A stretch of 64,000 nucleotides of DNA from Deltaproteobacteria bacterium. GTDB lineage: Bacteria > Desulfobacterota > Desulfuromonadia > Geobacterales > Pseudopelobacteraceae. Positions 37,129 to 44,928 of the stretch are shown here, piece after piece. The notes under the pieces were generated by a model. That model was not told where the DNA came from. It ran no database searches and worked only from the letters and a program-made list of their open reading frames with translations. Position numbers and translations under genes: made by a program. Position 1 is the first letter of the stretch, and every line of letters starts with the position of its first letter. The stretch covers positions 1-64,000 of the forward strand of contig JAFLLC010000063.1 in assembly GCA_019162745.1 (NCBI GenBank), written 5' to 3'.

Positions 37129-40100
37129 ATGGCCAACAGAATAGAAACAGCATTAAGAGATGGTGTGCGCGATGCCAGAGGCGAGCGGATCAAGCGGGAG
37201 ATCGAGCACTTCCTCCATCTTGAGGTTGAAGAGGTACGTACCGTTGACGTCTACACGGTTGATGCGGACATTACCAAAGAGGAACTGGAACTTGCCGCAG
37301 CAGGTCCTTTCAGTGACCCGGTAATTCAGGTGTGGAGCATCGATCGGCCGCTTGCCGCCGGTTTTGATTTTGCTGTGGAAGTCGGTTTTCGTCCCGGCGT
37401 TACCGACAATGTCGGACGTACCGCTCGCGAAGCGGTCGCCTACCTGACCGGTCGTCCATCTGTTGCCGGCGAAGGTGTGTATTACTCGGTGCAATACCTT
37501 TTGAAGGGTAAACCCAGCCCTCTCCCAGAGGGCGAGGGAGTTTTAAGATTATCCGATGTTGAAAAAATTGCTACCGGTCTTCTCTGCAACACCCTCATTC
37601 AGCGCTACAGCATCCTTTCCAACGCCGACTTCACTGCCAAAGGCGGTTTTCCGGTTTATGTACCGAAGGTCAGCGGTGAAACGAAGATTGAGGTGCGGGA
37701 AATAGATCTGGAAGTTTCGGACGGGGAGTTGATGCGGATCAGTAAGGACGGCGTGCTCGCGCTGACGCTGGATGAGATGAAGATCATCCAGGCGCAGTAC
37801 CGCGATCCGAAAGTTCTGGCTGAACGGCAGAAACACGATCTTTGTGCGAAACCGACCGATGTGGAGCTGGAATGTCTGGCTCAGACCTGGTCTGAGCACT
37901 GCAAACATAAGATTTTTGCCGGTACCGTGCAGTATGAGGATGAAAACGGTAACAGACAGGAGATCAAGTCTCTGTTCAAGTCGTTCATTCAGCGGACGAC
38001 AAAGGATGTCCGCGAGCGGATGGGGGAAAAAGATTTTTGTCTCTCCGTATTCAAGGACAACGCCGGCGTCATCAAATTCAATGACAAACACTCCCTCGTT
38101 TTCAAGGTTGAAACCCACAATTCCCCCTCAGCGCTGGACCCATACGGCGGCGCGTTGACCGGCATCGTCGGCGTCAACCGCGATCCGTTCGGCACCGGCA
38201 TCGGAGCAAAACTGATCTTCAACACCGATGTCTTCTGTTTTGCCGACCCGTTCTACGCCAAACCGCTGCCAAGCCGCCTGTTGCACCCGCGCCGCATCTA
38301 CGAAGGTGTCGTCGAAGGGGTCGAACATGGCGGCAACAAAAGCGGCATCCCGACCGTCAACGGATCTCTCGTGTTCGACGACCGTTTTGCCGGAAAACCG
38401 CTGGTATTCTGCGGCACCGCCGGATTTATGCCGGCCATTGTCAATGGTCTGCCGGGGCACGAAAAATCGATTAAACCGGGTGACCTCATTGTCATGACCG
38501 GCGGACGGATCGGTAAGGATGGCATCCACGGTGCCACCTTTTCGTCTGAGGAGCTCAACGAAAACTCGCCGGTTACGGCGGTGCAGATCGGCGATCCGAT
38601 TACCCAGAAGCGGATGTTCGATTTTCTGATTCGGGCGCGAGACAAGGGTCTCTATCGCTTTATCACCGATAACGGCGCCGGTGGTTTGTCCTCATCTATC
38701 GGCGAAATGGCCGGTGAGTGTGGCGGCTGCCGGATGGATCTTGCCAAGGCTCCGCTTAAATATCCCGGCCTTAATCCATGGGAAATACTGATTTCAGAAG
38801 CTCAGGAGCGGATGTCGCTTGCCGTCCCACCCGAGCAGATCGACGAATTCCTTGCCATGGCTCTGCGCTTCGGTGTCGAGGCGACCGTCCTCGGTGAATT
38901 TACCGACAATGGCGTGTTCCATATGCTTTATGGCGAGCAGACGGTCGCCTGGCTGCCGATGGAGTTCATGCACGAAGGGTTGCCGCCGATGCAGTTGCCT
39001 GCGAAGTGGACTCCACCGGTACATGATGAGCCTGAACTGGAAGGAAAAGCAGATTACACCGGCGACCTGAAACAGCTGTTGTCGGCACTTAATATCTGCT
39101 CCAAGGAGTCGGTGGTTCGTCGCTACGACCATGAAGTGCAGGGCGGTTCTGTCGTCAAGCCTTTTACCGGTGTAGCAAATGATGGCCCCTCCGATGCGGC
39201 AGTCGTCAGGCCTCTGCTCGATTCATTCGAAGGGGTCGTCACCGCCCACGGCATCTGCCCCCGTTTCTCGGATATAGATACCTATCATATGACCGCCAAC
39301 GCCGTCGATGAGGCGCTGCGCAACTATGTTGCCGTCGGCGGTTCGCTGGAGCTTGTGGCCGGTCTGGATAATTTTTGCTGGTGCGATCCGGTCCAATCGG
39401 AGAAAACTCCGGACGGTGCCTACAAGATGGCCCAGTTGGTGCGCTCCAATCAGGCGCTCTACGATGTTTGCATGGATTACAACCTGCCGCTGATCTCCGG
39501 CAAGGACTCCATGAAGAACGATTTTTACGACGGCACAACCAAGATATCCATCCCGCCGACGCTGCTTTTCTCGGTTATCGGCAAGATCGACGATGCAAGA
39601 AAAGCGGTGACAATGGATGCCAAAAGGCCGGGAGATATCGTCTATCTGCTCGGTAAAACGGCAGACGAGCTGGGCGGCTCCGAATATCTGGCGCTCTCCG
39701 GAGCGATCGGCAACAAGATTCCGAAGGTTGACACCGTGAAAGCGTATCAGCGTTACAAGGCCTATCACGAAGCGGTCAATCAGGGGGCAGTCGCTTCCTG
39801 CCATGATCTCTCCGATGGCGGTCTGGCGGTTGCCGCAGCTGAATCGGCTTTTGCCGGAGGTTTCGGTATGAACCTCGATCTCTCCAGCGTTCTCTGGAAT
39901 GGTGATGAAGCCGGTAAGAGCGATTGCACGCTGCTCTTCTCTGAGTCTGCATCCCGTCACTTGGTCACGGTTCACCCGGAAAAACGTGACCTGTTTGAGT
40001 CGGTTATGGGTGGAAACTGTTTTGCTTCAATCGGTGTCGTGACGGAAGGTCAGGAGCTGTTGGTTGCCGGTCTGAATGGTGCCGCAGTCGTCAAGGCTGA

Positions 40101-40149
40101 TCTGGCAGAGCTGAAAGAGGCGTGGCAGCAGACGTTGCGGGAGCTGTAG
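37129..40149 (+). CDS. purL: Phosphoribosylformylglycinamidine synthase, PurL
   Basis: CLAQTWSEHCKHKIF, VFKVETHNSPSALDPYGGALTGIVGVNRD, SCHDLSDGGLAVAAAESA. Confidence 0.97.
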   Translation: MANRIETALRDGVRDARGERIKREIEHFLHLEVEEVRTVDVYTVDADITKEELELAAAGPFSDPVIQVWSIDRPLAAGFDFAVEVGFRPGVTDNVGRTAREAVAYLTGRPSVAGEGVYYSVQYLLKGKPSPLPEGEGVLRLSDVEKIATGLLCNTLIQRYSILSNADFTAKGGFPVYVPKVSGETKIEVREIDLEVSDGELMRISKDGVLALTLDEMKIIQAQYRDPKVLAERQKHDLCAKPTDVELECLAQTWSEHCKHKIFAGTVQYEDENGNRQEIKSLFKSFIQRTTKDVRERMGEKDFCLSVFKDNAGVIKFNDKHSLVFKVETHNSPSALDPYGGALTGIVGVNRDPFGTGIGAKLIFNTDVFCFADPFYAKPLPSRLLHPRRIYEGVVEGVEHGGNKSGIPTVNGSLVFDDRFAGKPLVFCGTAGFMPAIVNGLPGHEKSIKPGDLIVMTGGRIGKDGIHGATFSSEELNENSPVTAVQIGDPITQKRMFDFLIRARDKGLYRFITDNGAGGLSSSIGEMAGECGGCRMDLAKAPLKYPGLNPWEILISEAQERMSLAVPPEQIDEFLAMALRFGVEATVLGEFTDNGVFHMLYGEQTVAWLPMEFMHEGLPPMQLPAKWTPPVHDEPELEGKADYTGDLKQLLSALNICSKESVVRRYDHEVQGGSVVKPFTGVANDGPSDAAVVRPLLDSFEGVVTAHGICPRFSDIDTYHMTANAVDEALRNYVAVGGSLELVAGLDNFCWCDPVQSEKTPDGAYKMAQLVRSNQALYDVCMDYNLPLISGKDSMKNDFYDGTTKISIPPTLLFSVIGKIDDARKAVTMDAKRPGDIVYLLGKTADELGGSEYLALSGAIGNKIPKVDTVKAYQRYKAYHEAVNQGAVASCHDLSDGGLAVAAAESAFAGGFGMNLDLSSVLWNGDEAGKSDCTLLFSESASRHLVTVHPEKRDLFESVMGGNCFASIGVVTEGQELLVAGLNGAAVVKADLAELKEAWQQTLREL
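37518..37538. repeat. Intragenic palindromic element CCCTCTCCC-AGA-GGGCGAGGG
   Basis: Imperfect inverted repeat (8/9 arm match) inside purL encoding ...KPSPLPEGEGVL... Confidence 0.6.
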
Positions 40150-40208
40150 ATTTATTGTGTCTGACAGGAATATAAAAGCAAATTGATCTACGTCCAAAAT
40201 GGCTGGAG

Positions 40209-40499
40209 ATGATCCAGCGGATTTGTGCCGCCCATCTCGCGGAGATAGAGGTTATTGCCTACGGAAGTCGGGTAACCGGAACGGGTCATGAGGGAAGTGA
40301 TCTTGATCTGGTAGCACGTAATCGGCACAATCCTATAATGCCGGTACGTAATCTTGCTGAAGTACGTGATGCTTTTTCGGAAAGTAATATACCCATTTTG
40401 GTGGATATTTTGGACTGGGCGCGGATTCCTGACAGTTTTCGGGAGGAGATTGAGCGGGTTGGGGTGGTGGTTTTTCCTTTGCCGAAGCTTTTTTTGTGA
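40209..40499 (+). CDS. MNT-type nucleotidyltransferase domain protein (no adjacent HEPN partner)
   Basis: IEVIAYGSRVTGTGHEGSDLDLV (GSx...DxD). In-frame IDLRPKWLE precedes the annotated ATG. Confidence 0.85.
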   Translation: MIQRICAAHLAEIEVIAYGSRVTGTGHEGSDLDLVARNRHNPIMPVRNLAEVRDAFSESNIPILVDILDWARIPDSFREEIERVGVVVFPLPKLFL

Positions 40500-40545
40500 G
40501 ATCAGATGAAAGTCCGAAGCGAGTTGTTTAAGGAGATTTAAAAAC

Positions 40546-40869
40546 ATGGGTTATGGCAGAAAAATAACTATTTACCTCGCTGATGGCACACCTTCAGGAA
40601 TTAAGCATGTGGAGATTGTAAATTGGTCTGGACAAGCAGTTTATTCGCCTCGAAGTCGCTTTGCAGAGCTGTCGAAGTGGGATGAGACAAAGAGGTCGGG
40701 TGTTTATTTTTTATTTGAACGCCAAAGTAACGACACCGAAAATAAAGTTTACATTGGTGAATCTGAAAACGTAATTAAGAGATTAAATGACCACGATAGA
40801 AATAAAGAATTTTGGAATGAATTGGTTATATTTACAAGTGACCTTCCGGGGTCAGGTATGAATGATTGA
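40546..40869 (+). pseudogene. GIY-YIG nuclease family gene, likely C-terminally truncated
   Basis: SGVYFLFERQSNDTENKVYIGESENVIKRLNDHDRNKEFWNELVIFTS then abrupt DLPGSGMND* within a GGGTCAG repeat. Confidence 0.6.
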
Positions 40870-40919
40870 AAGATGAAAGGATCCTTCGAGGGTCAGACCT
40901 ACTCAATTGACAAAACCAG
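40842..40919. repeat. Pair of GGGTCAG-type direct repeats
   Basis: CCTTCCGGGGTCAG (40842-40855) and CCTTCGAGGGTCAG (40883-40896), each followed by ...ATTGA; related GGGTCAGACCTACGCATTTGATGAAAC at 41664-41690. Confidence 0.6.
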
Positions 40920-40940
40920 CAGACAAACAGGGAGGCTGAT

Positions 40941-41177
40941 GTGAATATCCAACAGCAACTTTATAACGAAATAGAAACATTACCTATAGATGCACAGGAA
41001 AAAATCCTGAAAATAGTACATTTTATGAAAACCGAAATTTTTACGCAGGTTAAGAGCAAGCCTAAGAAAAAACAGTTAGCCACACTTGCTGATTTGGACT
41101 TTATGGCTGTGGAAACCGGCATCAATGACCTTGCAACCCAGCACGACCATTATCTGTATGGCATGCCAAAACAATGA
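40941..41177 (+). CDS. Antitoxin of a PIN-domain toxin-antitoxin pair
   Basis: 78-aa protein whose stop overlaps the start of the PIN toxin gene. Confidence 0.7.
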   Translation: MNIQQQLYNEIETLPIDAQEKILKIVHFMKTEIFTQVKSKPKKKQLATLADLDFMAVETGINDLATQHDHYLYGMPKQ

Positions 41178-41587
41178 AAAACACCATCTTTGTAGACACG
41201 GTTGCCTGGCTTGCGCTTGTCAATAAATCTGAAGATTTGCACAATGCAGCCCGTGTTGTACGAGATCATCTTATCCAGCAAAAAGCCAAACTGATTACCT
41301 CCGATTTTGTTGTAGTGGAAATAGCAAATTCACTGGCACGCCTTCCTCTACGTGGCGTTGCACTAAAATTGATAGATTTTATTAGAATGTCAGACACAGT
41401 AGAGGTGGTAACGATAACGCCTGAACTTTTTGAGAAGGCATATCAGCTGTACTGTTCCAGAGACGATAAAGAGTGGGGATTAACCGATTGCACCAGTTTT
41501 GTGGTGATGAAAAAGATGCGGATAACTCGGGCTTTTACTGCGGATAGACATTTTGAGCAGGCTGGTTTTTCAACGCTGTTGAAATGA
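41174..41587 (+). CDS. PIN-domain toxin (VapC-like)
   Basis: IFVDTVAWLALVNKSEDLH...LTDCTSFVVMKKMRITRAFTADRHFEQAGF (acidic PIN motifs). Confidence 0.85.
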   Translation: MKNTIFVDTVAWLALVNKSEDLHNAARVVRDHLIQQKAKLITSDFVVVEIANSLARLPLRGVALKLIDFIRMSDTVEVVTITPELFEKAYQLYCSRDDKEWGLTDCTSFVVMKKMRITRAFTADRHFEQAGFSTLLK

Positions 41588-41663
41588 CAGATGGTGTTAT
41601 ATGCACATAGAGTGCAGGCTTGCGAAAAATATAGAAACGAAAACCAGAAAGAGGACACCCAAA

Positions 41664-41690
41664 AGGGTCAGACCTACGCATTTGATGAAA
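41664..41690. repeat. Third GGGTCAGACCTA-type repeat copy
   Basis: GGGTCAGACCTACGCATTTGATGAAAC, preceded by GACACCCAAAA that can pair with GGGT. Confidence 0.55.
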
Positions 41691-41801
41691 CAGTAAATCC
41701 ACCGACGAGAATGTAGAATATATCAACAATTTCCACATCCCTAAGGGCACAATGGAACAGGGGGTAGCCGGCTTCATCGGAATACCCAAAGGAGGATTTT
41801 C

Positions 41802-42068
41802 ATGCCAACTATCTCTATGTTCTTCGGTATCATAATCAGGATGTATTTTGCACCTGGTGAACATCCGCCACCACATTTTCATGTTTACTACAACGAATAT
41901 AAGGCTTCTGTGGATATTCGTACGTGTGAAATCACTGAAGGTGGACTTCCAAGCAGGCAAACAAAACTTGCACTTGCCTGGGCCGAGTTGCATCAGGAAG
42001 AGCTGCTTGATGACTGGGATCTTGTGATGAACGGAAAAGAACCGTTCAAAATTAAACCACTACAATAA
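41802..42068 (+). CDS. DUF4160 domain protein
   Basis: MPTISMFFGIIIRMYFAPGEHPPPHFHVYYNEYKASVDI. Confidence 0.88.
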   Translation: MPTISMFFGIIIRMYFAPGEHPPPHFHVYYNEYKASVDIRTCEITEGGLPSRQTKLALAWAELHQEELLDDWDLVMNGKEPFKIKPLQ

Positions 42069-42079
42069 GGAGTGGAGCT

Positions 42080-42325
42080 ATGTACCCTTCAGTGAAAGAA
42101 GTTGTCCCTGGTGACAACTATGTGCTTACAATATTATTCGACAACGGTGAGAACGGAGTTCTCGATATGAAGCCTATCCTTGATTTTGGCATATTTCAGC
42201 GCATTAAAGACTATGAAGCTTTCAAGCGGGTTCAAGTATCGTTCGACACAATTGAATGGGATTGTGGGGTTGACCTCGATCCAGAATATGTCTACGCAAG
42301 ATGTATTGGAAGTAAATCCGCATAA
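42080..42325 (+). CDS. DUF2442 domain protein
   Basis: VKEVVPGDNYVLTILFDNGENGVLDMKPILDFGIFQRIKDYEAFKRVQVSFDTIEWDCGVDLDPEYVY. Confidence 0.88.
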   Translation: MYPSVKEVVPGDNYVLTILFDNGENGVLDMKPILDFGIFQRIKDYEAFKRVQVSFDTIEWDCGVDLDPEYVYARCIGSKSA

Positions 42326-42395
42326 TAAGTGGCAGACTGGTCAGACCCTCTCGTTGGGCAGATGACGATAACAACACGCTTGAGGTTATTAACCC

Positions 42396-44909
42396 ATGAC
42401 AACCACACAGATAAAACCAAGCCGGAAAAAATCCGTAATTCCTGCCGTCAAGGAAGAAATCGCCAAGGTCCCCTACACCCATAAACCGTTGGATATGGAT
42501 GTTGACGAATGGCAGCGGCGGCTGCGCAAGCAGTTTGCCGAACGTCAGGAGTTCGAGCTGCGCAACGTCGGCGCTCATCCGGTTTTTTCGGATTTTCGCC
42601 TGACCAACCCGGCCAGCGCCAAGACCTATCGCCTTGCCATTCGTGGTGACCAACCTGGTGATAATTTCTGTTCCTGCCCCGATTTTGGCATCAACACCCT
42701 GGGAACCTGCAAGCATCTTGAGTTTGCTCTTGCCGATCTGAAAAAACAGGAAGGCGCGGCGGGTCAATTTGCAGCGGGGTTTATTCCCAACTATTCCGAG
42801 ATATATCTGAGCTATGGCATCAGGCGGGAAATCCGTTTTCGTCCTGGTTCCGCAGCGCCCCGTGGTTTTGTCACCCTTGCCCGGCGCTATTTTGATGGTG
42901 ACGGTGTCCTTAAGGAACGGCAGTTGCCGAAAATTAACACCTTCCTGAAAGGGTTGTCCCGCTGGCAGGAAGAGCACGAGGTGCGCTGCTACGATGATGT
43001 GCTGGGCTATATTGCCGATTATCAGGATGTGGAACATAACCGGGCGCTGGTTGCGGAAGCGTTTCCCCAGGGGATTGACTCCCCGCTGTTTGAGACGCTG
43101 CTGAAGACGAAGCTGTTCCCCTATCAGAAGCAGGGAGCGCTGTTTGCCCTGGATGCCGGACGTTGCCTGATCGGTGACGACATGGGGCTGGGCAAGACCA
43201 TTCAGGCCATTGCCGCTGCTGAACTGATGGGGCAGCTCTACAACATCGAAAAAGTGCTGATTGTCTCGCCGACATCCCTCAAACATCAGTGGAAGAGTGA
43301 GATTGACCGATTTACCGATCGTGCGGCGGTCGTGGTCGAGGGGCTTACCCCGGAACGGAAAAGGCACTACGCTTCGGCGTCATTCTTCAAGATCATTAAT
43401 TACGAAATTGTCTATCGTGACCTTGACCTGATCAATGACTGGCGTCCCGACCTGATCATTCTGGATGAGGCGCAACGGATTAAAAACTGGAAGACTCGCA
43501 CCGCTCAGACGGTAAAATCTCTGCAATCGACCTATGCCATTGTTCTAACCGGCACTCCGCTGGAAAACCGCATTGAAGAGCTTCACTCGCTGATGGAGTT
43601 TGTGGACCGCAATCACCTGGGGCCGCTCTATCGCTTTGTCCACAACCACCGGCTTACTGATGAACATGGCAAGGTGATAGGCTATCGCAACTTGGACAAG
43701 ATCAGGGCATCGCTTAAAGGGGTGATGATCCGGCGCAGGAAGAGCGAAGTCCTAAAGCAACTTCCGTCACGGATGGACAAAAATTTCTTTGTGCCGATGA
43801 CTGATGAGCAGATGCAGATTCACGATGATTATGCAGAGATTGTCGTACGGCTGGCGGCCAAATGGCGGCGCTTCCGTTTTCTCTGCGATGCCGACCAGAA
43901 ACGGATGCAGATGGCACTTGCCTGCATGCGCATGGTGGCTGACAACACATGGCTGGTGGATAAGCAGACCCTGAACGGCCCCAAACTTGAGGAATTGGAG
44001 ATCATTCTCCAGGAACTGATTCTGGAAGGGAAAGACAAGGTTGTGGTGTTCAGTCAATGGCATCTCATGACCGACCTGGTGGCGAAACTGCTGGAGGGTA
44101 ACAATATTGACTATGTCCATCTGAACGGCAGCGTGCCGTCCAAGGAACGCAAGGGATTGATGACCCGATTCCGCGACGATCCGGCCTGCCGCGTCTTTCT
44201 TTCAACCGATGCCGGTGGCGTGGGGCTCAACCTGCAAAGCGGTTCAGTACTGATCAATATGGACATTCCATGGAATCCGGCAGTACTTGAGCAGCGCATT
44301 GGCCGCATTCATCGCATGGGGCAAACGAGGCCGGTGCGGATCATCAATTTTGTCTCGCAAGGTTCAATTGAAGAGAGCATCCTTTCCCTGCTCGATTTCA
44401 AAAAATCTCTCTTTGCCGGGGTGCTTGACGATGATGGCCTTGATGTGGTGATGCGGGAGAAATCCCAGATGGAGCAGTTCATCACCTCGGTTGAAGAAGC
44501 TCTATCCGGTCTGGATAGGGGAGGGGAACAGCGATCCAGTGCTGCAGAGCGGGAGGAAGAGGAAGCCTCTGGTGGTGAGGTTGTCGAAGAGCCGCCTGTA
44601 TCCCCGGTTGATGTGGAACAACCGCAACCGGTTGTTGATCCTGGCCAGAAGGCGTTGAACGACCTTCTTGAAGGGGGAGCGCGTTTCCTGATGGGGCTGA
44701 GTCAGGCAATGGCCCCGCAAAAAGCGGAACAGGATACGAAGAGAGTAAGCGGAGGCTCTGCCATTGATTCCATCGTGCAGCGTTTTGTCGCCAAGGACGA
44801 GGCAAGCGGCAAGCCGTGCCTGAAGATTCCGCTTCCAGAGCCGGAGGTTGTGAACTCTATAGTTTCAGGGTTACAGCAGCTTTTCAAAAGTTTTTCCGGG
44901 GTAAAATGA
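42396..44909 (+). CDS. SWIM zinc finger + SNF2-family DEAD-like helicase
   Basis: CSCPDFGINTLGTCKHLEFAL (SWIM); IGDDMGLGKTIQAIA; LDEAQRIKN; VLEQRIGRIHRMGQTRPV. Confidence 0.93.
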   Translation: MTTTQIKPSRKKSVIPAVKEEIAKVPYTHKPLDMDVDEWQRRLRKQFAERQEFELRNVGAHPVFSDFRLTNPASAKTYRLAIRGDQPGDNFCSCPDFGINTLGTCKHLEFALADLKKQEGAAGQFAAGFIPNYSEIYLSYGIRREIRFRPGSAAPRGFVTLARRYFDGDGVLKERQLPKINTFLKGLSRWQEEHEVRCYDDVLGYIADYQDVEHNRALVAEAFPQGIDSPLFETLLKTKLFPYQKQGALFALDAGRCLIGDDMGLGKTIQAIAAAELMGQLYNIEKVLIVSPTSLKHQWKSEIDRFTDRAAVVVEGLTPERKRHYASASFFKIINYEIVYRDLDLINDWRPDLIILDEAQRIKNWKTRTAQTVKSLQSTYAIVLTGTPLENRIEELHSLMEFVDRNHLGPLYRFVHNHRLTDEHGKVIGYRNLDKIRASLKGVMIRRRKSEVLKQLPSRMDKNFFVPMTDEQMQIHDDYAEIVVRLAAKWRRFRFLCDADQKRMQMALACMRMVADNTWLVDKQTLNGPKLEELEIILQELILEGKDKVVVFSQWHLMTDLVAKLLEGNNIDYVHLNGSVPSKERKGLMTRFRDDPACRVFLSTDAGGVGLNLQSGSVLINMDIPWNPAVLEQRIGRIHRMGQTRPVRIINFVSQGSIEESILSLLDFKKSLFAGVLDDDGLDVVMREKSQMEQFITSVEEALSGLDRGGEQRSSAAEREEEEASGGEVVEEPPVSPVDVEQPQPVVDPGQKALNDLLEGGARFLMGLSQAMAPQKAEQDTKRVSGGSAIDSIVQRFVAKDEASGKPCLKIPLPEPEVVNSIVSGLQQLFKSFSGVK

Positions 44910-44928
44910 TGAATGTATTGAGTCAACC

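Noticed and set aside
40842-41690. CRISPR array from the GGGTCAG repeats
   Set aside because: Only three diverged copies at irregular spacing, no spacer regularity and no cas genes.
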